Part shown: positions 34,464-47,775 of the stretch, piece by piece
Layout of the letters: every line of letters starts with the position of its first letter
Numbering within the stretch: the first letter of the stretch is position 1
Origin: Labrys okinawensis
GTDB lineage: Bacteria; Pseudomonadota; Alphaproteobacteria; Rhizobiales; Labraceae
NCBI RefSeq assembly: GCF_002982075.1
Contig: NZ_PUEJ01000002.1
Span: 496,001-560,000, forward strand
Direction of reading: 5' to 3'
DNA length: 64,000 bases
The notes under the pieces: model-generated
The model's database searches: none
What the model was told of the DNA's origin: nothing
What the model saw: only the letters and a program-made list of their open reading frames with translations
Translations under genes and position numbers: made by a program

Positions 34464-35467
34464 AAACCTTGTGGCGCCGCTATGCCCGCGAGATCATCCT
34501 TGCTCTCATCGTGGCCGGCATGGTCCTCGCCATCGGCATGAGGGCGCCGGTCTTCCTGAGCGCCGACAGCCTGATGGGCGTGCTCAAGGATACCGCCATC
34601 CTCGCCATGCTGGCCTTGGCGCAGATGACGGTGATCCTCATTCGCGGCATCGATCTGTCGGTGGCGGCCAATCTCGCGCTCAGCGGCATGGTCGCCGCGC
34701 TCTTTTCGATTGCAGCGCCCGATCTGCCGATCGGCCTGGTCATCCTCGTCGCCATCGCCGTCGGCACCTTCTTCGGTTTCCTCAACGGCGTGTTCATCGC
34801 CTTGGTCGGCATTCCCTCCATCGTGGTGACGCTCGGCACGCTCGCCATCTATCGCGGCCTCGTCTTCATCGTCTCGGGCGGCAAGTGGATCAGCTCCGAC
34901 AAGATGACCCCGGCCTTCCTGAACTTTCCGCATGCCACCTTTCTCGGGCTGTCGAGCCTGGTCTGGTTTGCCATCGCGGTGGCGGTGGCGATGGCTCTCT
35001 TCCTCGGGCGCACCACCATCGGCCGCGGGCTCTACGCGGTGGGCGGCAACCCGGTGGCGGCGCGCTATTGCGGCATCGATCTCGCCCGCCAGCAATTGCT
35101 GGTCTTCACGCTCTCGGGCGCGGTGTCCGGGCTGTGCGGCTATCTATGGGTGGCGCGTTTCGGCATTGCCTATACGGAAATCGCGCTCGGCTATGAGCTC
35201 AGCGTGATCGCGGCCTGCGTGATCGGCGGCGTCTCGATCGGCGGCGGCATCGGCTCGGTCAGCGGCGCCTTGCTCGGGGCGCTGTTCCTGGGCGTGGTGG
35301 TCAACGCCCTGCCGGTGATCAATGTCTCGCCTTTCTGGCAGATGGCGATCTCCGGCGCAGTGATCCTGGCAGCCGTGGTGGTCAATGCCCGGGCCGAGCG
35401 CAAGGGCGGCAAGCTGATCCTGCCCGAGGCGCGCCGGCGCGCCGCCGCCAGAGAAGGGGCCCGGTGA
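34460..35467 (+). CDS. rhaP: RhaP: rhamnose ABC transporter permease
   Basis: 335 residues, CUT2-class permease (BPD_transp_2) with about 9-10 membrane helices. Typical motifs: MTVILIRGIDLSVAANLALSG near the first third, and ALVGIPSIVVTLGTLAIYRG. The cytoplasmic coupling stretch is GRTTIGRGLYAVGGNPVAARYCGI, read in two parts. Its start overlaps the rhaT stop, and its stop overlaps the start of rhaQ, so all three are translationally coupled. Confidence 0.92.
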   Translation: MKTLWRRYAREIILALIVAGMVLAIGMRAPVFLSADSLMGVLKDTAILAMLALAQMTVILIRGIDLSVAANLALSGMVAALFSIAAPDLPIGLVILVAIAVGTFFGFLNGVFIALVGIPSIVVTLGTLAIYRGLVFIVSGGKWISSDKMTPAFLNFPHATFLGLSSLVWFAIAVAVAMALFLGRTTIGRGLYAVGGNPVAARYCGIDLARQQLLVFTLSGAVSGLCGYLWVARFGIAYTEIALGYELSVIAACVIGGVSIGGGIGSVSGALLGALFLGVVVNALPVINVSPFWQMAISGAVILAAVVVNARAERKGGKLILPEARRRAAAREGAR

Positions 35468-36468
35468 TGACGGACACTGCCCGCTATCAGGTGCTCGACC
35501 GCGCACCCCGCGCACTGGCGGATCGCCTGCTGCGCTGGGAGACCATTCTCTGCCTGCTGCTGGCGGCGGTGATCGTGGTCAACGCGCTGGGCTCGCCCTA
35601 TTTCCTCGATCTCTACAATCTCTCCGACATGACCCAGAACTTCTCGGAGAAGGCGATCATCGCCCTCGGCATGGCGCTCCTGATCCTGACCCGGGAGATC
35701 GACCTGTCCGTGGCCGCCATCGTGGCGCTGGCTTCGCTCGCCATCGGCTATGGGGCGCAGGCTGGCTACGGGCCGGGCGTGCTGATCGCCATCGGCCTTG
35801 GCGTCGGCATCATCTGCGGCGCTTTCAACGGCTGGCTGGTCACCGGCTTCGGCCTGCCTTCGATCGTGGTCACCATCGGCACGATGTCGCTTTATCGCGG
35901 CATTGCCCAGGTCGTGCTGGGGGACCAGGCGATCACCACCTATCCGGAGGAATACACCAATCTCGCCCAGCTCTACATCATCCAGGAACCGCCGCTCTAT
36001 CTCGCCTTCATCCTCTTCCTGGCCCTGGCCGTGCTGTTCACCGTCGTGGTGCATTACACCGTGTGGGGGCGCATGCTCTATGCCATCGGCAACAATCCGG
36101 TGGCGGCACGCTTCTCGGGCATCCCGGTCAATCGCATCCGCTTCCTCATCTTCGTGCTGACGGGCCTGCTCGCCGGGCTGGCCTCGGCTTTGCTCACCGC
36201 CCGCATCGGCTCGACCCGGCCCAATATCGCGCTGGGCTGGGAGCTCGAAGTGGTGACCATGGTGGTGCTCGGCGGCATCTCGATCGCCGGCGGCTCGGGC
36301 ACCATGCCGGGCGTGGTGATCGCCGTCTTCGTGCTCGGCCTCACCACCTTCGGCCTGACGCTGATCAATGTTCCCGGCATCGTCATCGCCGTCATTCTCG
36401 GCGTCCTGCTGGTGGCGGCGATCGCCCTGCCCATCATCGTGCGGCGAATCCTCGGGCTGCGGGTCTAG
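35464..36468 (+). CDS. rhaQ: RhaQ: rhamnose ABC transporter permease
   Basis: 334 residues, second CUT2-class permease, clearly paralogous to RhaP: MALLILTREIDLSVAAIVAL, TGFGLPSIVVTIGTMSLYRG and YAIGNNPVAARFSGIPVN line up with the RhaP motifs. It would form the other half of the membrane channel. It is the last rha gene here. In Rhizobium this position is followed by the mutarotase and kinase genes, but here a VapBC pair follows, and no rhamnose mutarotase or isomerase is found in the window. Confidence 0.92.
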   Translation: MMTDTARYQVLDRAPRALADRLLRWETILCLLLAAVIVVNALGSPYFLDLYNLSDMTQNFSEKAIIALGMALLILTREIDLSVAAIVALASLAIGYGAQAGYGPGVLIAIGLGVGIICGAFNGWLVTGFGLPSIVVTIGTMSLYRGIAQVVLGDQAITTYPEEYTNLAQLYIIQEPPLYLAFILFLALAVLFTVVVHYTVWGRMLYAIGNNPVAARFSGIPVNRIRFLIFVLTGLLAGLASALLTARIGSTRPNIALGWELEVVTMVVLGGISIAGGSGTMPGVVIAVFVLGLTTFGLTLINVPGIVIAVILGVLLVAAIALPIIVRRILGLRV

Positions 36469-36550
36469 CGCCGGGCTTTCGAAGCCGTGTCGGTTGACAG
36501 GTGAGGTAGAAAGGTAGAAATTTAGGAATCTTTCTAGAACGGGGGTTGTG

Positions 36551-36799
36551 ATGAGCCTCAACATCAAGGACCCCGAGGCCTATCGGCTGGCGCAGGCCAT
36601 TTCCCGTGCCACGGGCGAGAACATGACGCGCGTGGTCATCGAGGCCCTGCGCGACAGCCTTGCCAGGATCGAACAGCGCAAGGCCAAGGCAAGCGTCGCC
36701 GAGTTGCTGGCCATCGCCGATCGGGCCGCCCTGCATGTGCGGCAACCCTATGCCGATCATGCCGACCTGCTCTACGACGAAAAAGGCCTGCCGAAATGA
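36551..36799 (+). CDS. vapB: VapB-type antitoxin (Rv0623-like)
   Basis: 82 residues. MSLNIKDPEAYRLAQAISRA and GENMTRVVIEALRDSLARIE are the hallmark of the short ribbon-helix-helix-like antitoxins paired with PIN toxins. The C-terminal tail (YADHADLLYDEKGLPK) is the toxin-wrapping part. Start at the second codon of a GTG-ATG pair, with GGGGG upstream. The gene overlaps vapC by ATGA. A typical antitoxin of this kind autoregulates together with its toxin. Confidence 0.9.
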   Translation: MSLNIKDPEAYRLAQAISRATGENMTRVVIEALRDSLARIEQRKAKASVAELLAIADRAALHVRQPYADHADLLYDEKGLPK

Positions 36800-37182
36800 T
36801 CCTCGACACCTCGGCCGTCGTCGCCATTCTCTATCGCGAACCGGAAGCGGCGGCCTATGTCCGGCTCATTCACGACGCAGATATCTGCCGCATTAGCGTG
36901 GCGAGTTACGTCGAATTGTCGATGATCATCGAAAACCAGCTCGGCTCCGAAGGAATGCGGCAGGCGGAGGCTTTTTTTCGTCGCGCCGGCATCGTCGTCG
37001 AACCGGTTACGATCGACCAAGGGGAACTGGCCCGCCAGGCCTTTCTCGACTTCGGCAGGGGTCGTCACAAGGCCGGCCTGAATTTCGGGGACTGCTTTTC
37101 CTACGCCTTGGCCAAGGCCATGGGCGAGCCGCTCCTGTTCAAGGGCGATGATTTCAGCCAGACGGATATCGGCATCGCCTGA
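36796..37182 (+). CDS. vapC: VapC-type PIN-domain ribonuclease toxin
   Basis: 128 residues with all four acidic PIN positions: D4 in MILDTSAVVAIL, E41 in ISVASYVELSMII, and Asp residues in LNFGDCFSYALAKA and LLFKGDDFSQ. VapC toxins are Mg2+-dependent endoribonucleases that cleave tRNA or rRNA loops. It overlaps vapB, as is standard. In contrast to the PIN toxin at 15623-16207, its active site is intact. Confidence 0.92.
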   Translation: MILDTSAVVAILYREPEAAAYVRLIHDADICRISVASYVELSMIIENQLGSEGMRQAEAFFRRAGIVVEPVTIDQGELARQAFLDFGRGRHKAGLNFGDCFSYALAKAMGEPLLFKGDDFSQTDIGIA

Positions 37183-37661
37183 CGGGGCGGTTTGATGTCC
37201 TGCCCCGCACGAAACAGTTTCGCATCGCTTGACAAGATCTCGCCATAATGGCGTTTTTTCAGAACTCTCTGTCTTGCTTCGATGTGATCACATTTCGTTT
37301 CTTGCTGCCGCGCTGGGGTTGCGCGCAAGAAAAAGTCGCGCTGACGCTTTTATATGCTTGTCCCCAGCTTGGAATTATGCCATGTCAGCCATCCATATTA
37401 GGACAGCCATGCTGTCCCATTATGGATGCTGCCGCCTCCCGCGGCAGCCCGCGGACCAGCCGAAGATGGCCCACAGGCCCGGCTTGGCCGTATGGCAAGA
37501 ACGCCACATTCGCGTTTCAGCGCGAAGCGGTGCACAATTGAGTGACAGCTTTCACAATCCGGCGGCATAGTCGCGGCCCGACCCTTGCATGGGCAGGCGA
37601 TGAGCGGGCGGGTGTGTGGGTTGACGGCAAACAGGTGATTGAGGCGAAGAGGAAACAGGCG
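37183..37661. promoter_or_regulatory. Non-coding region upstream of gltB with two dyads
   Basis: 479 bp without a convincing gene. It holds the perfect palindrome ATGTGATCACAT (37282-37293) and a long imperfect hairpin: arms 37390-37407 (CATCCATATTAGGACAGC) and 37411-37428, 18 bp each with three central mismatches and a 3-base loop. Their position, about 230-370 bp before the gltB start, fits a promoter and leader controlling nitrogen assimilation, but no function is demonstrated. A TTGACA at 37229 has no -10 at proper spacing. Confidence 0.5.
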
Positions 37662-42422
<4,761 letters not shown>

Positions 42423-42454
42423 GAAAGGGGCGGGGCGCACACTAAGGTTTGCGC

Positions 42455-42598
42455 CGCCCCTCACCCTTACCCTCTCTCCGCAAGAGCGGGGCGAGGGGTT
42501 GGCAAGCGTCGTGCGAGACGATGAACGGGCGGAATGAGACGCCACGCTGAAGTCCCCTCGCCCCGCTCTTGCGGGGAGAGGTAAGGTGAGGGGCAGCG
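42455..42598. repeat. Long inverted repeat between gltB and gltD
   Basis: Left arm 42455-42498 and right arm 42554-42598 are inverted and match over about 44 bp; the best block is CCGCAAGAGCGGGGCGAGGG and its complement. About 55 bp separate the arms. It is of the rhizobial intergenic palindrome type (CCCTCACC...CTCTCCCCGC). It sits in the 220-bp gltB-gltD spacer and would form a very stable hairpin in the shared mRNA. Confidence 0.9.
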
Positions 42599-42642
42599 CG
42601 ACGTTCTCGGCAGGGCTCGATAAAAACATTTTGGGAACTGAT

Positions 42643-44067
42643 ATGGGCAAGGCAACAGGATTTCTCGAGATCGATCGGCAGGACCAGAAGTATCTTCCGG
42701 CCGCCGACCGCATCCGCCACTACCGCGAATTCACCCTTCCGCTCGACGACAAGGATGTCGGCAAGCAGGCGGCGCGCTGCATGGATTGCGGCGTGCCCTA
42801 TTGCCACGGCCCGACGGGCTGCCCGGTGAACAACCAGATCCCGGACTGGAACGACCTCGTCTATCACGACGACTGGGAGGAGGCGGCGCGCAACCTGCAC
42901 ACCACCAACAACTTCCCCGAATTCACCGGCCGCATCTGCCCGGCGCCTTGTGAGGAGGCCTGCACGCTCAACCTCGAGGACATGCCGGTCACCATCAAGA
43001 CCATCGAGCAGTCGATCGCCGACAAGGCCTGGGCCATGGGCTGGATCCAGCCCGAGATCGCCAAGGTGAAGACCGGCAAGAAGGTTGCCGTCGTCGGCTC
43101 CGGCCCTGCCGGCCTGGCGGCCGCGCAGCAGCTCGCCCGGGCCGGCCATGACGTGCATGTCTATGAACGCGAGCCCGCCGCCGGCGGCCTGTTGCGCTAC
43201 GGCATTCCCGACTTCAAGATGGAAAAGCACCACATCGATCGGCGCGTGCGCCAGATGGAGGCCGAGGGCGTCACCTTCCACTATGGCGTCAATATCGGCG
43301 TGACCATGAGCTTCGCCGATCTCAAATCCGGCCATGACGCCGTGCTGATGGCAGGCGGCGCCGAGACCCCGCGCGATCCGGCCTTACCGGGCGCCGAGCT
43401 CGAGGGCGTGCATTTCGCCATGCCCTATCTGGTGCAGAGCAATCGCCGCGTCGGCGGCGAGGACATTTCCAGGGAAGAACCGCTCCTGACCACCGGCAAG
43501 CATGTCGTGGTGATCGGCGGCGGCGACACAGCCTCGGACTGCGTCGGTACCTCCTTCCGCCAGGGCGCCATCTCGGTGACGCAGCTCGACATCCGGCCGC
43601 GTCCGCCCGAGAAGGAGGACAAGCTGGCGATCTGGCCCTACTGGCCGACCAAGATGCGCACCTCCTCCTCGCAGGCCGAAGGCGCCGAGCGCGAGTTCCA
43701 GGCGGTCACGCTCGGTATCGTCGGCAAGAACGGCCGGGTCACCGGCGTGAAGATCGCCCGCGCCGATGAAAAGCGCCGGCCGATCGAGGGCACGGAGACC
43801 GTGCTCAGGGCCGATGCGGTGTTCATCGCCCTCGGCTTCACCGGCCCGGTCAAGGCGGGCATGATCGACCAGTCGGGCGTCGAGCTCGACAAGCGTGGCA
43901 ATGTCGCGGCTACCGACCGGGATTATCGCACCTCGATGGACAAGGTCTATGCCGCCGGCGACATGCGCCGCGGCCAGTCGCTGGTGGTCTGGGCCATCCG
44001 CGAGGGCCGCCAGGCTGCGCGTGCCATCGACGAGGCGCTGATGGGCGCGACGACGCTGCCGCGCTGA
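42643..44067 (+). CDS. gltD: GltD: glutamate synthase small subunit
   Basis: 474 residues. It passes electrons from NADPH through FAD and two 4Fe-4S clusters to GltB. Visible parts: Cys-rich N-terminus [23 protein letters not shown] and [16 protein letters not shown]; the FAD-binding motif [20 protein letters not shown]; the NADPH-binding motif [15 protein letters not shown]; and the C-terminal [16 protein letters not shown]. Start chosen at the ATG at 42643 because [10 protein letters not shown] is the family N-terminus. Upstream in-frame codons run into the inverted repeat. Confidence 0.97.
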   Translation: MGKATGFLEIDRQDQKYLPAADRIRHYREFTLPLDDKDVGKQAARCMDCGVPYCHGPTGCPVNNQIPDWNDLVYHDDWEEAARNLHTTNNFPEFTGRICPAPCEEACTLNLEDMPVTIKTIEQSIADKAWAMGWIQPEIAKVKTGKKVAVVGSGPAGLAAAQQLARAGHDVHVYEREPAAGGLLRYGIPDFKMEKHHIDRRVRQMEAEGVTFHYGVNIGVTMSFADLKSGHDAVLMAGGAETPRDPALPGAELEGVHFAMPYLVQSNRRVGGEDISREEPLLTTGKHVVVIGGGDTASDCVGTSFRQGAISVTQLDIRPRPPEKEDKLAIWPYWPTKMRTSSSQAEGAEREFQAVTLGIVGKNGRVTGVKIARADEKRRPIEGTETVLRADAVFIALGFTGPVKAGMIDQSGVELDKRGNVAATDRDYRTSMDKVYAAGDMRRGQSLVVWAIREGRQAARAIDEALMGATTLPR

Positions 44068-44110
44068 GCTGGAGAGGCCGACGACCACTGCTATCAAGGT
44101 GTTCGAAGCC

Positions 44111-44144
44111 ATGTTCTGTCGCAGATCGATCCGCGACAGAACAT
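44111..44144. terminator. Perfect hairpin downstream of gltD
   Basis: ATGTTCTGTCGC (44111-44122) and GCGACAGAACAT (44133-44144), a perfect 12-bp stem with a 10-base loop, 43 bp after the gltD stop. No T-run follows, so it could be a Rho-independent-like terminator without U-tract, an mRNA-stabilising hairpin or an operator. The rest of the 298-bp gap to 44365 holds only a fragment of the palindromic family (AGAGGTACGGTGAGGGGCAG, about 44182-44201). Confidence 0.55.
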
Positions 44145-44365
44145 CGTCAAATCCGTCCTCGATGTCCCCGTTTTTCCCGGGAGAGGTACGGTGAGGGGCA
44201 GCACAACCCTGCATAATTCGACAAAGTTCAGGCGCCGTGCAAACACGCGCCCTGCTCTCCCATCACCTATTTTGACGTCTTCATTCAAAGTGATGATGAG
44301 TGCCGGCGGATGCTTGTAGGGGCGGGAGCAAGGCACGTAGAAAGGGAAAGTCCGAGGTTCCCGCC

Positions 44366-44998
44366 ATGCTCTCCCTCACCACCATTCTCGCCTTCACCGC
44401 CATCGCCGTCGGCATGGTGCTGACGCCCGGCCCCAACATGGCCTATCTCGTCTCGCGCTCGATCTGCCAGGGGCGTATCGCCGGGCTGATTTCGCTTGTG
44501 GGTGTCGTCACCGGCTTCGTGATCTACATGCTGCTGGCCGCATTCGGCATCACGGCCCTGCTGTTCGCTGTGCCCTACGCCTATGACGCCCTGCGCATTG
44601 CCGGCGCGGCCTATCTTGCCTGGATGGCCTGGCAGGCGCTGAAGCCGGGCGGCCGTTCACCCTTCGAGGTTCGTGCGCTCAAGCCGGATTCGGTACGGCG
44701 GCTCTACGGCATGGGCCTGTTCACCAGCCTGCTCAATCCCAAGGTCGCGGCCCTCTATCTTTCGCTGCTGCCGCAATTCGTCGATCATTCCGGATTCGTG
44801 CTCGGCCAGACCCTGCAGCTCGGCGCCATCCAGATCCTGGTCAGCGCCTTCTTCAATGCCTGCTTCGTCATGATGGCGGGCACGATTTCGGCCTTTCTCG
44901 CTGGCCGGCCGCTGTGGACGTCGGTGCAACGCTGGCTGATGGGCACGGTGCTGATGGGCCTCGCGGCTCGCATGGCGCTCGACACCGCGCGGCGGTGA
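44366..44998 (+). CDS. LysE/RhtB family translocator
   Basis: 210 residues with six predicted helices. The family signature VGMVLTPGPNMAYLVSRSI follows the first helix, and GLFTSLLNPKVAALYLSLLP is the second conserved block. It is a probable amino-acid or amino-acid-derivative exporter. Start at the ATG at 44366, which places the first helix at the N-terminus; the open frame runs back to 44300 without support. It stands alone between gltD and the convergent SGNH hydrolase gene. Confidence 0.92.
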   Translation: MLSLTTILAFTAIAVGMVLTPGPNMAYLVSRSICQGRIAGLISLVGVVTGFVIYMLLAAFGITALLFAVPYAYDALRIAGAAYLAWMAWQALKPGGRSPFEVRALKPDSVRRLYGMGLFTSLLNPKVAALYLSLLPQFVDHSGFVLGQTLQLGAIQILVSAFFNACFVMMAGTISAFLAGRPLWTSVQRWLMGTVLMGLAARMALDTARR

Positions 44999-45015
44999 GG
45001 GGCAATGCGCTCTCT

Positions 45016-46155
45016 TCAGGGCATGGCCTGGGCGGGCCAGCGGAAGTCGTCGGCGCGGCCTTCGCGCGGAGGCAGGCTTTCACCCTGTCCCAGCACCTTG
45101 GCGACGCTGGGGTCGGCGCCGCCCGGTTTGGGAGTGCCGCCGCCGAGCAACTGGCCGCCGGGCGCGGTTTCATAGGCGTCGAGCGGCAGGACCGGGCCAT
45201 ATTCAGGTTTTTCGGCCGGTGAATCACCGGAAGTTTCGGATGTGGGTTCGGCGACCGGTGCGGTCGCGACCATCGGTGCCGGCGGCGCCTCGCCGAGCAG
45301 GCGTCTCAGGTCGCTCTCGAGGAAATGCGCTGCCAGCTTGGCGCCTTCATCGGAGAAATGCACGCCGTCGGCCTTACGCAGGCGCGCCGGCTGGCCATCC
45401 AGCCCGGTGCCGCTGGCGGCATAGGATCCGTCCGAATTGACGAAGCCGTCCCAGATGTCGACATAGATGCCGCCCGCTGCGGTGACTTGGCTGCGATAGA
45501 GGCTGTTGAAGCGCACCATGGCGGCGCTCAGCGCGTCGCTGCGCATCGGCGGTAGGCCAACCCAGAAGATCTTGACGCCGCGGGCTTTCAGGGGCGCGAT
45601 CAGCGCATCGATGCGTTTGCGATAGGCGGCCTCCCATTCGTCCGATTCCGGGTCGAGACGGGTGCCGTTCTCCCGGATGGTCTGGCGGTCGTTGGAACCG
45701 ATCAGGATCACCACGGCATCGATCTGGGCGTTGGCGGCGAGGAGGTCGGCGACGCCCTTGTTCCAGTCGTAGAAATCGTTGCGCACCAGGCCGCTATCGG
45801 CCTTGGCATTGCGGACGATGGCGATATCGGGCCGGTCATCCAGGACATCCGTCAGCCCGGCGGCGAGCTGGTCCGCCATGGAATCGCCGATGACATGCAC
45901 GAAGGAGGAAGGCGGCACGGCCGGTGCCGGCGCGACCTTGGCCGGCTTGGGCATGGCAAAGGGCGAGGCGCGGACCTTGGTGCGGCGGGCTGGGGCCGGC
46001 CGAGCATTCTGCTGGCGCACCCTGTTCTGCATTTCCTGATATTGGCGCAGGGCTTCGCCGGGCGTGTCTCCGCCGTCGCGGGCCATGACGTGGCGCTGCG
46101 ACAGCACGATGGCCGCCAGCACGAACAGAGCGATCAGGAGGAGGCGCTGCTTCAA
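45016..46155 (-). CDS. Periplasmic SGNH hydrolase (DUF459 type)
   Basis: 379 residues. N-terminal signal peptide or anchor (LLLIALFVLAAIVLSQ), then a Pro/Ala-rich segment to about residue 85. The SGNH hydrolase domain follows: block I FVHVIGDSMADQLAAGL (nucleophile Ser), block III VVILIGSNDRQTI, and the catalytic Asp/His in DGVHFSDEGAKLAAHFL. A low-complexity Pro/Gly tail of about 90 residues ends the protein. The family is common in Hyphomicrobiales and presumably de-esterifies a cell-wall or capsule polymer. It is followed on the same strand by no gene; the transglycosylase lies upstream, 128 bp away. Confidence 0.88.
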   Translation of the reverse strand: MKQRLLLIALFVLAAIVLSQRHVMARDGGDTPGEALRQYQEMQNRVRQQNARPAPARRTKVRASPFAMPKPAKVAPAPAVPPSSFVHVIGDSMADQLAAGLTDVLDDRPDIAIVRNAKADSGLVRNDFYDWNKGVADLLAANAQIDAVVILIGSNDRQTIRENGTRLDPESDEWEAAYRKRIDALIAPLKARGVKIFWVGLPPMRSDALSAAMVRFNSLYRSQVTAAGGIYVDIWDGFVNSDGSYAASGTGLDGQPARLRKADGVHFSDEGAKLAAHFLESDLRRLLGEAPPAPMVATAPVAEPTSETSGDSPAEKPEYGPVLPLDAYETAPGGQLLGGGTPKPGGADPSVAKVLGQGESLPPREGRADDFRWPAQAMP

Positions 46156-46283
46156 GGCCGGTCTCCGGTTTCGCGTGGGGGCGGGTCTTCAGAGCCGCCT
46201 CTTGTCGCCCACCCGGAGGGCGCCGCGACATCAGGCTGGTCCGGCGACCAGCCCCCCCGCACGGGTGCCCACCCTAACACGCA

Positions 46284-47474
46284 TCAGGGCGTGGCGCTCA
46301 ATTTCTGCAACACGGCCGGGGTTGGATAGCCGTCTGCCACCAGCCCCGCCTTGGCCTGCCAGGTGCGCAAGGCCGCCCTCGCCGCCGGCCCGATCTTGCC
46401 GTCGATCGTCTCGATGGGATAGCCGAGCGCCTTCAGCTTTTTCTGCATCGCCGTGATCTGCGCGCGATTGAGCGTGGTCTCCTGGGCCGGCCAGCGGCCT
46501 TGCAGCGAGGCGATGCCGCGGATGCGGTCGGCGAGCAGGCCGACCGACAGCGTGTAGGAATCGGAGATGTTGTAGGTCTTGATCGCCCAATAGTTCTGGA
46601 AGGTCAGAAAGGCCGGTCCCTTGGCTCCGGCCGGCAGGAACAGCCAGGCCTTGCCGTCCTCCGGCAGCGGCTTGCCGTCGACCCTGGCGACGCCGAGCTT
46701 GGCCCAGGCGGCGACGGGGCCGCCGTCATGGGCATTGATGGCGGTGAAATCGAACCTGGCCGGCAGCTTCACCTCATAGCCCCAGCGCTTGCCGGCATCC
46801 CAGTCGTGCAGCTTGAGGTAGTTGGCGATCGAGCCGATCACGTCGGGTTCCTCGTTCCAGATGTCGCGCTTGCCGTCGCCATCCATGTCGACCGCATATT
46901 TCAGGAAGCTGGAGGGCATGAACTGCACCTGGCCCAAGGCGCCTGCCCAGGAACCGGTCATGCCGCGCGGCGTGATGTCGTGCTCCTGCAGGATCCTGAG
47001 TGCGTCGATCAATTCGTCGCGGAAGAGCTCGGGGCGCTTGGCCGTGCAGCAGGCCAGCGTGGTGAGCGAGCGGATGGTGTCGGAATTGCCCGGCGAGGCG
47101 CCGTAATTGCTCTCCAGCGACCAGATGGCGAGAATGACATAGCGATCAACACCGTAGCGTTCCTCGGCCTTGTCGAGCCATGATTTCCAGCGCTGCGCCA
47201 TCGCCTTGCCCTGGGCGATGCGGTCGGCGCTCAGGCGGCTCTCGACATAGGCGCGGATGGTCTGGTTGAATTCGGGCTGGGTGCCCGCCAGCGAAACGAC
47301 CTTGGGGTCGACGCCGAGACCGGCAAAGGCGGCATCGAAGGTCTCGCGGGAAATGCCGGCCTTCTCGGCCCGCGGCCATAGCGCGGTGACGAAGTTCAGA
47401 TAGCTGTCGGCGTGGGCCGGGGAGGCCAGGGCGAGAGAGGCGAGAAGGCCTCCGAGACAGGCGAGGCGTGCCAA
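46284..47474 (-). CDS. Lytic murein transglycosylase, MltB family
   Basis: 396 residues. A signal peptide (ACLGGLLASLALASPAHA) precedes the SLT_2 domain. The catalytic Glu is in LAIWSLESNYGASPGNS, and GMTGSWAGALGQVQFMPSSF and DGDGKRDIWNEEPDVIGSIA are family hallmarks. The C-terminus (about 330-390) is a PGBD-1 peptidoglycan-binding domain (QKKLKALGYPIETIDGKIG). It cleaves glycan strands to 1,6-anhydro-muropeptides. The start is uncertain: I chose the TTG at 47474 because the frame beyond it crosses a palindromic element; a GTG at 47552 is the next candidate. Confidence 0.9.
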   Translation of the reverse strand: MARLACLGGLLASLALASPAHADSYLNFVTALWPRAEKAGISRETFDAAFAGLGVDPKVVSLAGTQPEFNQTIRAYVESRLSADRIAQGKAMAQRWKSWLDKAEERYGVDRYVILAIWSLESNYGASPGNSDTIRSLTTLACCTAKRPELFRDELIDALRILQEHDITPRGMTGSWAGALGQVQFMPSSFLKYAVDMDGDGKRDIWNEEPDVIGSIANYLKLHDWDAGKRWGYEVKLPARFDFTAINAHDGGPVAAWAKLGVARVDGKPLPEDGKAWLFLPAGAKGPAFLTFQNYWAIKTYNISDSYTLSVGLLADRIRGIASLQGRWPAQETTLNRAQITAMQKKLKALGYPIETIDGKIGPAARAALRTWQAKAGLVADGYPTPAVLQKLSATP

Positions 47475-47480
47475 CCTCGT

Positions 47481-47630
47481 ACCCTCACCCCGATGGGGAG
47501 GGGCGAGGCGAAGCCTCGGGTGAATTGACGCTCCGCTTTGTAGAGGTGCCACATGGAGCTTTCTTTCCCTTGCCAGGAAAGCCGCTCCGCCCCCGCCCTT
47601 CGGGCTGCCCCTCCTCATCGGAGGGAAGGT
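47481..47630. repeat. Degenerate palindromic element upstream of the transglycosylase gene
   Basis: ACCCTCACCCCGATGGGGAG (47481-47500) and its imperfect inverse CCCTCCTCATCGGAGGGAAG (47609-47628) bound about 105 bp. It is of the same CCCTCACC style as the elements at 32763-32917 and 42455-42598. It separates the divergent transglycosylase and kdsD genes; the intervening sequence shows no gene. Confidence 0.75.
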
Positions 47631-47775
47631 AAAGTATCGCGCCATGCTTGCAACGAGGCTTGAAGGCTTGGCTGGCATGGGCGCGTTCCCGAATCCTGAT
47701 TCTCTTTACCGATTCTGTGATAAACACCGCCGCGAGACAAATCATGACGAGGCAGGTTTGAAGCAAGGTGATGCC

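Noticed and set aside
37229..37249. TTGACA and CATAAT as a gltB promoter
   Set aside because: Only 9 bp separate the two boxes, far from the 16-18 bp needed.
37283..37292. TGTGATCACA as a CRP/FNR site
   Set aside because: CRP needs TGTGA-N6-TCACA; here the half-sites abut without the spacer. I kept it only as a palindrome.
47475..47678. N-terminal extension of the transglycosylase
   Set aside because: The added codons cross a palindromic repeat and lie before the signal peptide; they are not protein-like.
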